A DNA stretch of 12,032 nt from Spirochaetota bacterium (lineage in GTDB: Bacteria; Spirochaetota; B62-G9; DRHN01). Under the pieces are notes generated by a model. It saw only the letters and a program-made list of their open reading frames with translations. It was not told the origin of the DNA and made no database searches. The stretch is taken from assembly GCA_023136305.1 (NCBI GenBank), contig JAGLSF010000033.1, positions 1 through 12,032 on the forward strand. The letters are read 5' to 3'. A program made the translations under genes and the position numbers. This document shows, one piece after another, positions 1 through 6,077 of the stretch. Numbering within the stretch: position 1 is the first letter of the stretch; every line of letters begins with the position of its first letter.

Positions 1-779
1 TCGTGGCCTTTCTCCTCTTCCCCTTTTTTGTGATGATCTCCACCATGCTCAAGTCTTCCGACGAGGTGTACGCCACCCCGCCCTACTGGATACCCAAGCG
101 GATTGCGTTGCGGAACTTCATCGATCTGTGGACACAGCAGCCCTTTGCACGCTACTTCCTGAGCAGCTTCATCATTGCGGGGGGAACGACCCTTCTCACC
201 ACCTTTTTTTGCGTACCTGCAGCATATGCGGTTGCGCGCTTTCGCTTCAAAGGGCAGAAGTTTCTTCTGTACATGTACCTGGTGGTGCAGATGTTCTCGC
301 CCATTATCGTGGTGATCTCGCTCTTCAAGATCATCTCCCGCATCGGACTGCTCGACACCTATCTGGGCCTCATTCTCGTGAACACCGTGTTTACCCTGGC
401 ATTCACCACCTGGATGCTCAGCGGCTACTTCAAGACCATTCCCGTTGACATCGAGGAGGCGGCGCTCATCGACGGGTGCTCGAGGATGCAGGCAATTGTT
501 CGGATTATGATCCCCATCTCCGCACCGGGCCTCGTGACCGTGATCATCTACTCCTTCATCGCATCCTGGAACGAGTTCATGTTCGCCCTCACCCTCGTCC
601 AGTCGGTGGGCAAAACACCTCTTACTCTTGGCCTCTACAACTTCGTGGGACGCTACACCACACAGTGGGAGTTTCTCACCGGTGCGGCTTTCCTTGCCAT
701 ACTGCCCGTTGTCGTTCTCTTCCTGTTCATAGAAAAGCAGCTGGTGGCAGGCATTGTCGGCGGTGCGGTAAAAGGATAG
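1..779 (+). CDS. ABC transporter permease, MalG/carbohydrate type (5' end outside window)
   Basis: Inner-membrane permease subunit of a binding-protein-dependent sugar importer (CUT1, MalG-like). The frame is open to the left edge; 258 residues are visible from a GTG at position 3, but the family is usually about 275-280 residues, so the start and part of the first membrane helix lie upstream and the GTG is not a credible start. Hydrophobic segments lie near residues 1-15, 52-78, 90-110, 120-142, 173-198 and 226-246, giving the expected six helices. The EAA loop that docks on the ATPase is at residues 151-171 (EEAALIDGCS, then the I-P pair). The extracytoplasmic stretch after the first helix (LKSSDEVYATPP) is also typical. 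The partner permease and binding protein would be expected just upstream, and the gene appears to be the last of its operon. The substrate cannot be read from this subunit; sugar or glycerol-phosphate are the usual options. Confidence 0.93.
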   Translation, partial: VAFLLFPFFVMISTMLKSSDEVYATPPYWIPKRIALRNFIDLWTQQPFARYFLSSFIIAGGTTLLTTFFCVPAAYAVARFRFKGQKFLLYMYLVVQMFSPIIVVISLFKIISRIGLLDTYLGLILVNTVFTLAFTTWMLSGYFKTIPVDIEEAALIDGCSRMQAIVRIMIPISAPGLVTVIIYSFIASWNEFMFALTLVQSVGKTPLTLGLYNFVGRYTTQWEFLTGAAFLAILPVVVLFLFIEKQLVAGIVGGAVKG

Positions 780-914
780 GGATAAAAAATAATGTGGTTT
801 CGCCTGTGCAGTCTGGCAGCTCGATCTCCAATGCTTCATATGCCGGAAAAAATGGGGTTTTTGTGATATGCAGCCCTGTTGCGCGGCACTACAACCAAGA
901 TAACAGTTGAGTTT

Positions 915-2225
915 TCATGTAAACTGTCTGTCCGCAAGCTCCTGGCATTTCGCCATGAGCGCTTCCTCGTCGATAGTAAGAAGCACCCCGCCCTCCACGA
1001 TGATCTTTCCATCCACGATGACCGTATCAACGTCTGAAGCACGGGCGCTGCTCGTGATGAGCTGCAGTACATTTCCCTCATCGAGACGGTGCAGCGGAGT
1101 GAGATGGGGCCTGTCGCAGTTGAGAAGAACGAGGGATGCAGCTTTTCCCTCCTCAATGGAACCCAGCTCATTCTCCAGACCGAACACCTGCGCCCCTCCC
1201 AGGGTGGCCGCATGGAGGGAATCGTGGGCGGATAGGGAATCCGCCCCCTTCAGCACACGCTGCAGCAGCATGAGGGTCTTCATCTCGGCAAAGAGGTCCG
1301 ATGAGTCATTCCAGAGTGCGCCGTCTGTGCCGAGGCCCACGGGAATGCCCTCACTGACGAGTTCAGACACCGGCGCAATGCCGTCCGCGATCTTCATCTC
1401 TGCTGCAGGGCAGTTCACGATGCGGGAGCCGCTTGTATGCAGAATCTTCCTGTCGGCTTCGTTCAGGTAGACGCCATGGGAACCAATGACCCGCTCGTTG
1501 AGAAACCCCAGGTCCCGGAGGTATCGAACAGGTGTGCTGTTGAACCGCGCCCTGATACTTTCCATACGCCAGGTGGTTTCGGCCAGATGCAGATGCAGCA
1601 AGGTATCGAGCTCCTGCGCCCACGACATGAGCCGGAGCAGGAGTTCGTCCTCGAACCCCTCCTCTGCCGGCGCTTCCACAATCGGCATGTGGCCTTCGTC
1701 TTGCAATTGACGGGCCGCATCGAAGTATTCCCTTTTTTCCGCGAGTTCACCTGTGAGGAAATCCCTGCGGTAGTCCAGCACCACTGCGCCGACTATACCC
1801 ACCTCTCTGAAGGGCGCGGTGAGGTCATCTCCGTACCACCAGAAAGGCACGTCGCAGATAAAAGTTGTCCCTCCCTTGACCGCCTCGGCATACTGAAGCA
1901 TCCGTGAGTAGTGTCGTGCCTCACGGTTGAGCTCATTCCTGTACCACTTCTTCCTGCTCACCCAGGACTGATTGTCTTGCTCGAAGAGGGTCAGCCCGTC
2001 GCCGAGTCCCCTGGCGAGCGTGATATCACAATGGACATGTCCGTTGATGAGGCCGGGTATCGCGATCATCCTACTGCCGTCAATGACGTGATCCCCATCC
2101 ATCTTTTCGATGGCATTCCTGCTGACTCTCTCTATGCGGCCGTCTTCAATGAGTATGGAGCAGTGATCGATTTCTCCTCTCTCATGCATGGTGACGGTGA
2201 GCACCTTTTCAATAAGTATCCTCAT
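915..2225 (-). CDS. Amidohydrolase, SsnA/MtaD/TrzN-like deaminase or chlorohydrolase group
   Basis: Predicted cytoplasmic metal-dependent hydrolase of the amidohydrolase superfamily (COG0402-type), 436 residues, which is normal for the family. Metal and catalytic residues are visible: HVH (H63, H65) after the first strand, HLHLAE (H213, E216), GSHG (H250) and GTDG (D301). The segment around D301 plus the C-terminal SDVDTVIVDGKIIVEGG resembles 5-methylthioadenosine/S-adenosylhomocysteine deaminases, but the loop after HVH (residues 66-95) and NCPAAEMK differ from typical MtaD. Substrate is therefore open: a purine, pterin or other N-heterocycle is likely. The ATG at 2225 was chosen because AGGAAAAG lies about five bases before it and the protein then starts with the normal strand MRILIEKVLTV. 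An upstream in-frame TTG at 2267 lacks such support. It is convergent with the permease and divergent from murE, so it is probably monocistronic. Confidence 0.88.
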   Translation of the reverse strand: MRILIEKVLTVTMHERGEIDHCSILIEDGRIERVSRNAIEKMDGDHVIDGSRMIAIPGLINGHVHCDITLARGLGDGLTLFEQDNQSWVSRKKWYRNELNREARHYSRMLQYAEAVKGGTTFICDVPFWWYGDDLTAPFREVGIVGAVVLDYRRDFLTGELAEKREYFDAARQLQDEGHMPIVEAPAEEGFEDELLLRLMSWAQELDTLLHLHLAETTWRMESIRARFNSTPVRYLRDLGFLNERVIGSHGVYLNEADRKILHTSGSRIVNCPAAEMKIADGIAPVSELVSEGIPVGLGTDGALWNDSSDLFAEMKTLMLLQRVLKGADSLSAHDSLHAATLGGAQVFGLENELGSIEEGKAASLVLLNCDRPHLTPLHRLDEGNVLQLITSSARASDVDTVIVDGKIIVEGGVLLTIDEEALMAKCQELADRQFT

Positions 2226-2242
2226 GGACTTTTCCTGATCGT

Positions 2243-2255
2243 ATTCTCGGAGAAT
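2243..2255. promoter_or_regulatory. 13-bp dyad directly upstream of the amidohydrolase ribosome-binding site
   Basis: ATTCTC-G-GAGAAT is a perfect 6-bp inverted repeat 17 bases upstream of the amidohydrolase ATG, in the 201-bp divergent gap shared with murE. It could be an operator half-site pair or a short RNA hairpin next to the Shine-Dalgarno. Only the symmetry is seen; the role is inferred. No convincing minus-strand promoter was found around it. Confidence 0.35.
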
Positions 2256-2316
2256 CGAAAAGGGCAAACCATACGCAGTGTATCAGCACCTTGCTGTTTT
2301 ACGTAGGGTTGGAAAC

Positions 2317-2345
2317 TCGACAGTCACTATTTAAAAGAGTATACT
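2317..2345 (+). promoter_or_regulatory. Sigma-70 promoter for murE
   Basis: TCGACA (2317-2322, 5/6 to the -35 consensus) is separated by exactly 17 bp from TATACT (2340-2345, 5/6 to the -10 consensus). Expected transcription start is near 2352, leaving a leader of about 75 nt before the murE ATG at 2427. Confidence 0.6.
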
Positions 2346-2350
2346 AGAAT

Positions 2351-2369
2351 TGTTGTGAACAGCACAACA
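2351..2369. promoter_or_regulatory. Perfect 7-bp dyad at the murE transcription start
   Basis: TGTTGTG-AACAG-CACAACA is a perfect inverted repeat with a 5-base spacer that begins where transcription from the murE promoter should start. The size and spacing suit a dimeric repressor operator, or a protective hairpin at the mRNA 5' end. Position and symmetry are seen; function is inferred. Confidence 0.4.
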
Positions 2370-2426
2370 TATTGATGGTGGACATGAGCACTGCCGGTAT
2401 ATATAGATTCAGCATAGGGGTGCAGG

Positions 2427-3881
2427 ATGAAGCTTCGGGAACTCCTATCCAAATCTGACTGTTTCAAATGTGAAAGCCCCGAAAATCCCGAAATTGTAGG
2501 GGTCAGCACCGATTCCCGAAAAATAACCGAGGGCGAACTCTTCATCGCCATTCCGGGTTACAGGGATGACGGAAGGAGGTACATTGAGGATGCGCTTGTC
2601 AGGGGTGCCGCAGCAGTGCTGGTCGATGAAAAGGTATTCAAAGAGGTGAGGGGGAAGATTGATCTTCCGGTGTGTACGGCATCATCTCCGAGATACTGTG
2701 CACTCCTTCTATCGAGGATCCTGTACGGGTATCCTGCTCAATCACTCGGACTCATCGGCGTGACCGGTACAAATGGGAAAACAACGGTTACCTATCTGCT
2801 CGAAGCCATGTTGAAGGAGGCGGGGCTCAGCCCCGGTGTTATCGGCACCATTTCCTACCGGTGGTCAGACCAGGTGATCACGGCGCACAACACAACACCC
2901 GACCCTATCGAAATCCAGAAACTCATGGCAGATATGAAAGCCGATGGAATAGACCACGTTATCATGGAGGTGTCATCCCACGCCCTCGCCATGGACAGGG
3001 TGTTCCCTCCCGATTTCGAGTATGCCCTGTTTACCAATCTCAGTCAGGACCATCTGGATTTCCATAAGTCCATGGATGATTACTTTGATACCAAAGCACG
3101 GCTCTTCGAGCGCCTCGGAGAGGATGGTCAGGCCATCATTAACCTGGACGATGACTACGGCAAAAGGTTGATAGAGAGGACTCCCGCTTCTCTTGCGACC
3201 TATGGAATGGAGGAGGGTGCTGACTACCGCGGCCATGACCCAGAACTCGCCATAGAGGGCACATCCTTCAGTATCAACGGCGAGCGGTTCAGGACAGGCC
3301 TCGTGGGCCTGCACAACATCTACAACATTCTGGCCTCCGTGGCGCTGATGTCCCGCATGGGCTTCGATACCGATCTGATATCACGGGCACTGTCGCGGGT
3401 GAAGGAGATTCCCGGCCGCTTTGAACGTGTGGTGGAGGGAAGATGCTATCATGTGTTTGTAGACTACGCACATACACCAGATGCGCTTGCCCATCTCCTC
3501 GAGGCAGCAAACTCATTGAAGGGGGGGAGGATAATCACCGTGTTCGGCTGCGGAGGTGACAGAGACCGCGGAAAACGGCCGAAGATGGGGAGGGTGGTTG
3601 AGGAAAACTCAGACATCGCGATCGTCACGTCCGACAATCCGCGCACCGAAGACCCGCTCGCAATCATCGATGATATACGTGAGGGTTTACGCAGGGACAA
3701 CCACATCATCATTCCCGACCGCCGTGATGCTATATACCGGGCAATCGAGCTCGCAAAAAAGAACGATATCGTGCTCATAGCAGGAAAGGGGCACGAGGAT
3801 TATCAGATCCTGGGTGAAGAGACCATTCATTTCGACGACCGTGAAGTCACCGCAGAGGCGGTACGTGATCTGGGAAAGTAA
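2427..3881 (+). CDS. murE: UDP-MurNAc-tripeptide synthetase (meso-DAP-adding ligase)
   Basis: Cytoplasmic Mur ligase that adds the third stem-peptide residue to UDP-MurNAc-L-Ala-D-Glu using ATP. Its 484 residues are full length. N-terminal domain has the VSTDSRK UDP-binding segment (26-32). The central ATPase domain has the P-loop GTNGKTT (114-120), TTPD (156-159), SSHAL (183-187) and DTKARLF, whose Lys223 should be the carbamylated lysine. The C-terminal domain has DYAHTPD (346-352), GCGGDRDRGKRP (375-385), DNPR (403-406) and GKGHEDYQ (453-460). DNPR plus the Gly and Glu of GKGHE are the residues that hold meso-DAP in known DAP-adding MurE; lysine enzymes differ here. The ATG follows an AGGGG ribosome site. 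No other mur or division genes adjoin it, so it lies outside a classical dcw cluster. Specificity for DAP rather than ornithine is an inference from the motif. Confidence 0.97.
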   Translation: MKLRELLSKSDCFKCESPENPEIVGVSTDSRKITEGELFIAIPGYRDDGRRYIEDALVRGAAAVLVDEKVFKEVRGKIDLPVCTASSPRYCALLLSRILYGYPAQSLGLIGVTGTNGKTTVTYLLEAMLKEAGLSPGVIGTISYRWSDQVITAHNTTPDPIEIQKLMADMKADGIDHVIMEVSSHALAMDRVFPPDFEYALFTNLSQDHLDFHKSMDDYFDTKARLFERLGEDGQAIINLDDDYGKRLIERTPASLATYGMEEGADYRGHDPELAIEGTSFSINGERFRTGLVGLHNIYNILASVALMSRMGFDTDLISRALSRVKEIPGRFERVVEGRCYHVFVDYAHTPDALAHLLEAANSLKGGRIITVFGCGGDRDRGKRPKMGRVVEENSDIAIVTSDNPRTEDPLAIIDDIREGLRRDNHIIIPDRRDAIYRAIELAKKNDIVLIAGKGHEDYQILGEETIHFDDREVTAEAVRDLGK

Positions 3882-3900
3882 GCAGTTCCATACAGCTGCG

Positions 3901-3939
3901 TGGTATCAGCCCCTCAGCTTTCTCACTCCTGGTATCAGC
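3901..3939. repeat. 10-bp direct repeat in the murE/aminotransferase convergent gap
   Basis: TGGTATCAGC occurs at 3901-3910 and again at 3930-3939, the second copy overlapping the aminotransferase stop codon (TGA at 3937-3935 on the minus strand). The 53-bp gap between the two converging genes has no clear GC stem with a T-run, so no terminator is called. The repeat may be the trace of a small duplication at the 3' end. Confidence 0.3.
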
Positions 3940-5035
3940 TTCTCGAGCTGAAGAAGGCCTTCACCGCCTCAACACAGCGCTCGTTTTCCTCTCTGCTGCT
4001 GATCGTGATGCGGAACAGTCCGGTTTTTTCCTTGAAGGGGGTCATCTGCCGCAGAATGATGCCATCCTTCTCCATGACTGCGTTCACTATTTCAGCAGAT
4101 GTTGCCCCGGTTGGTGTGGCGTCAATGAGTATGTAGTTTCCGTATGTGTGGTACACGGTAAGCCCATCGATCTTGGAAAGCTCGCTCTCGATATAGTCTC
4201 TTCCCTCATTGGTCATCCTTGCCTTTTCCCTTAGACCGTCCTGGTCCAGCAGTGCCGCGTAGGCGCCGAAAGCGCTAATGGTGCTGACATTCCATGACAT
4301 GACCATTCTCGATATGATCGCGATGGTTTCTGGATGGCCGAGCAAATAGCCGAAACGCATGCCCGCAAGCCCGTAGGCCTTGGACAGGGTCCGGGAAATG
4401 ATCATATTCGGGTTCTTCTTTATGATCGGTACCTTGGAGTTTTCGAGGCCTGAGTACTCGATATACGCCTCGTCACAGATGACGATGATGTTGTGTTTCA
4501 CAAGCCGTTCGTACACTGTATCCGGGGTCAGGTTGCCGGTCGGGTTGTTCGGGTTTGCCAGAATGACGACCTTTACCTTCTCGCTGATCGACGCTTCAAT
4601 GCTGTCCAGATCATATTCCCAGCCGTCAAGTGCGTCGATGGTAATCGTATCGGCACCGATAAGGGCTGCGCGTTTGGAGTAAATACCGTAGCAGGGATTG
4701 GATTGAATGATGGCCTCCCCTGGTCTCAGAAAGGCCCTCATGGTCATGTCGAGGCCCTCGGTAGAGCCGTTGCCGAGTAGTACCCAGTCGGGGTCCAGTC
4801 CTGAGTTGAGCTCGCCGATCTTCTTCTTGATGTGCTTCAGCGAATCGGGGTATCGATGGCACAGCTTGGCACCTTCCACCAGCTGATCGAGTACTTTCTT
4901 CTGCGGCGGCATTGGTCCCTCATTGGACATCATACGCGATAGACTCCGGTCCTCCCATGCCTTTTCGATATGCTCTGAGAAATAGGCTTGGCAGCCCTCC
5001 AACCATGGAACCATAAGTTTTTTCACATCTGCCAT
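3935..5035 (-). CDS. HisC-like PLP-dependent aminotransferase (class I/II)
   Basis: Predicted cytoplasmic fold-type-I aminotransferase, 366 residues, in the histidinol-phosphate aminotransferase group. Visible PLP residues: GNGSTEG (88-94), Asn in NPNNPTG (161-167), Asp188 in CDEAY, Lys219 in SRTLSKAYG as the Schiff-base lysine, Arg227 in MRFGY, and Arg342 in LFRITI for the substrate carboxylate. The N-terminal substrate loop reads MSNEGPMPP where HisC usually has ANENPxGPS, a departure that leaves room for another substrate such as an aromatic amino acid. No histidine-pathway genes adjoin it, so its in vivo substrate is uncertain. The ATG at 5035 is preceded by AGGGAGGA with about 8 bases spacing, a strong ribosome site. 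It is transcribed alone from a strong promoter through a structured leader of about 145 nt. Confidence 0.88.
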   Translation of the reverse strand: MADVKKLMVPWLEGCQAYFSEHIEKAWEDRSLSRMMSNEGPMPPQKKVLDQLVEGAKLCHRYPDSLKHIKKKIGELNSGLDPDWVLLGNGSTEGLDMTMRAFLRPGEAIIQSNPCYGIYSKRAALIGADTITIDALDGWEYDLDSIEASISEKVKVVILANPNNPTGNLTPDTVYERLVKHNIIVICDEAYIEYSGLENSKVPIIKKNPNMIISRTLSKAYGLAGMRFGYLLGHPETIAIISRMVMSWNVSTISAFGAYAALLDQDGLREKARMTNEGRDYIESELSKIDGLTVYHTYGNYILIDATPTGATSAEIVNAVMEKDGIILRQMTPFKEKTGLFRITISSREENERCVEAVKAFFSSRS

Positions 5036-5078
5036 AATGAGTTCCTCCCTGTATGTACACTTCTGTTTCGATGCTGTT

Positions 5079-5189
5079 AGAGGAATAGCACAGCGCGGTT
5101 TTTAGTCATAACCAAAAGTAAAAAATTAACTCGCGCTGCACTTTATCAAAGCTTTTCGCGCGGAGCGCGAGACTATCAGAAGAATAGCA
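5079..5189. repeat. 12-bp direct repeat flanking the aminotransferase leader
   Basis: On the minus strand TGCTATTCTTCT (5189-5178) overlaps the promoter -10, and TGCTATTCCTCT (5090-5079) recurs 99 bases downstream in the leader, 11 of 12 identical. The feature spans both copies. They could be two binding sites for one regulator, or a duplicated -10 region. Confidence 0.3.
5120..5171 (-). terminator. Attenuator-like terminator in the aminotransferase leader
   Basis: In the minus-strand RNA, CTCGCGCT (5171-5164) is perfectly complementary to AGCGCGAG (5137-5130), and TTAATTTTTT follows at once (5129-5120), which is the layout of an intrinsic terminator. The first arm can instead pair with a nearby middle segment: TCGCGC (5170-5165), loop TCC, GCGCGA (5161-5156). 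The middle segment can also pair with the third. The three segments therefore offer mutually exclusive folds, as in transcription attenuation. The element sits after the promoter and about 85 bases before the ATG. An alternative reading is a terminator for the upstream zinc-ribbon gene, but the aminotransferase promoter lies between them. Confidence 0.45.
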
Positions 5190-5214
5190 TACCTTTGGGT
5201 TGCACAATTGTCAA
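5186..5214 (-). promoter_or_regulatory. Sigma-70 promoter for the aminotransferase
   Basis: On the minus strand TTGACA (5214-5209, perfect -35) is followed after exactly 17 bp by TATGCT (5191-5186, 4/6 -10). Transcription should start near 5179, giving a leader of about 145 nt. Confidence 0.62.
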
Positions 5215-5265
5215 TTAAAAGTTGTATACCTGTCTAGAATGGTTATGGTGGATTGGAAAGGTTTT

Positions 5266-5484
5266 TCACTGGCGGCAACTGGAGCAGTTGACGCCCGCGC
5301 ATGAGCCGCAGCTCGAACCTGCAGATGCACCACTCGAACCGCTTGACTGCACGGCAAAGGCACTGAACAGCTTCGTCACCTTATCGCTGCTGCAGGATGG
5401 GCATGCCACAGCTTCATCCTTCGACCGGAATAAAACCTCGAAGGCTGAACGGCATTCCTTGCAGGTGTACTCGTATATGGGCAT
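5266..5484 (-). CDS. FmdB-family zinc-ribbon protein
   Basis: Small protein of 72 residues of the FmdB/CxxC_CxxC_SSSS regulatory type. It begins MPIYEYTCKEC and has the four zinc ligands C8, C11, C28 and C31, the last two in CPSC, followed by the usual KVTKLFSAF segment. The C-terminal third is Ser/Gly/Ala-rich and low in complexity, ending in a second cysteine set C59, C62, C67, C70 (C-x2-C-x4-C-x2-C). The family is named for a proposed formamidase/amidase regulator but its function is not settled. The ATG at 5484 has only a modest GAAGAGA ribosome site. It is divergent from the DUF427 gene across a 217-bp gap with several symmetric sites, and upstream of the aminotransferase on the same strand, from which it is separated by a promoter. 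Confidence 0.87.
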   Translation of the reverse strand: MPIYEYTCKECRSAFEVLFRSKDEAVACPSCSSDKVTKLFSAFAVQSSGSSGASAGSSCGSCAGVNCSSCRQ

Positions 5485-5493
5485 CGGATTTCT

Positions 5494-5541
5494 CTTCGAA
5501 TATAGAGGTGACCTTGGAGCTGTGTTCCTTCAAATATAGAG
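5494..5541. repeat. Pair of 14-bp direct repeats upstream of the zinc-ribbon gene
   Basis: CTTCGAATATAGAG (5494-5507) and CTTCAAATATAGAG (5528-5541) match at 13 of 14 positions with starts 34 bases apart. On the minus strand each contains TATATT, so they may be paired operator sites or repeated -10-like elements just upstream of the zinc-ribbon start codon. Chance is possible for this AT-rich motif but a 13/14 match so close together is notable. Confidence 0.4.
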
Positions 5542-5566
5542 AAATGGAGGAAAAAAGGAAACATGA

Positions 5567-5607
5567 GAAAACATCTGTTTTCATCTGAGGCGACACATTA
5601 ACGTTAA
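5567..5607. promoter_or_regulatory. Two palindromes in the zinc-ribbon/DUF427 divergent gap
   Basis: GAAAACA-TC-TGTTTTC (5567-5582) is a 16-bp inverted repeat with 7-bp arms, and TTAACGTTAA (5598-5607) is a perfect 10-bp palindrome. They lie between the two divergent genes. A wider inverted repeat, ATAAGCAG (5617-5624) with CTGCTTAT (5665-5672), lies further toward DUF427. The density of symmetric sites suggests regulator binding; this is inferred. Confidence 0.35.
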
Positions 5608-5649
5608 GGATAGTAGATAAGCAGTAACTCCCTTTCCTGTTCAATGCCA

Positions 5650-5678
5650 TTGACCTGGTACCATCTGCTTATTAATGT
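5650..5678 (+). promoter_or_regulatory. Possible promoter for the DUF427 gene
   Basis: TTGACC (5650-5655, 5/6 -35) is followed after 17 bp by TAATGT (5673-5678), a weak -10 match. The spacing is right and it sits 24 bases before the ATG, so the transcript would be nearly leaderless apart from its AAGGGG ribosome site. Low confidence. Confidence 0.28.
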
Positions 5679-5701
5679 TTATTATTGAAGGGGAATTAAA
5701 A

Positions 5702-5983
5702 ATGGCAAAAGCAATATGGAACGGCATGGTTCTCGCCGAAAGCGAGAGCGTCCAGATTGTGGAGGGAAACGTGTATTTCCCTCCCGATGCACTTAAAAGA
5801 GAGTATTTCCATGAGAGTGATACTCACTCGACATGTCCATGGAAGGGACTTGCAAGTTATTATCACATAGAGGTGAATGGAGAAGTAAACAATGATGCCG
5901 CTTGGTACTATCCTGAACCCAAGGATGCGGCAAGGTACATCAAGGACCACGTGGCATTCTGGAAGGGGGTCAAGGTAGAGTAG
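5702..5983 (+). CDS. DUF427 family protein
   Basis: Compact 93-residue single-domain protein of the DUF427 family, with no signal peptide or membrane segment, so probably cytoplasmic. Family hallmarks are all present: KAIWNGMVLAES near the N-terminus, VEGNVYFPPD, DTHSTCPWKGLASYYHIEVNG in the middle, AAWYYPEPKDAA and a final HVAFWKGVKVE. The function of the family is unknown; the conserved Cys-Pro-Trp-Lys-Gly and Trp-Tyr-Tyr-Pro segments suggest a binding or catalytic pocket. The ATG at 5702 was chosen over an in-frame ATG at 5675 because it matches the family N-terminus and follows AAGGGG at a normal distance. It stands alone, divergent from the zinc-ribbon gene and with a separate promoter for sppA downstream. 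Confidence 0.9.
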   Translation: MAKAIWNGMVLAESESVQIVEGNVYFPPDALKREYFHESDTHSTCPWKGLASYYHIEVNGEVNNDAAWYYPEPKDAARYIKDHVAFWKGVKVE

Positions 5984-6048
5984 CTTCGAAATGCTTATTC
6001 CCGCCGCCACCCGTCAGTCCTCCGGAACAATCGGAAAAAAAGATCAGT

Positions 6049-6077
6049 TTGACATGTAGGTCGCGATATCCTATGAT
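6049..6077 (+). promoter_or_regulatory. Near-consensus sigma-70 promoter for sppA
   Basis: TTGACA (6049-6054, perfect -35), a 17-bp spacer and TATGAT (6072-6077, 5/6 -10) make the best promoter in the window. Transcription should start near 6084-6086, leaving a leader of about 90 nt before the chosen sppA ATG. The -10 lies inside the first of three tandem repeats. Confidence 0.68.

Noticed and set aside
3..5. GTG at position 3 as the true start of the permease
   Set aside because: The first membrane helix would be cut in half; the frame is open to the window edge, so the start lies upstream.
780..914. Terminator between the permease and the amidohydrolase
   Set aside because: An imperfect CATAT...AAAAA/TTTTT...ATATG stem (about 837-876) and an ACAGTT/AACTGT pair (903-927) exist, but neither has a GC-rich stem with a U-run, so no call is made.
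2226..2267. TTG start 14 codons upstream for the amidohydrolase
   Set aside because: The ATG at 2225 has a good AGGAAAAG site and begins with the usual first strand of the family.
5077..5109. Leader peptide for the aminotransferase (10-codon frame MTKNRAVLFL)
   Set aside because: No ribosome site, no run of regulatory codons such as His, and it lies after the U-run, not before the stems.
5036..5180. T-box riboswitch in the aminotransferase leader
   Set aside because: The conserved T-box antiterminator sequence is not present; only a fragment resembling ACCGCG is seen.
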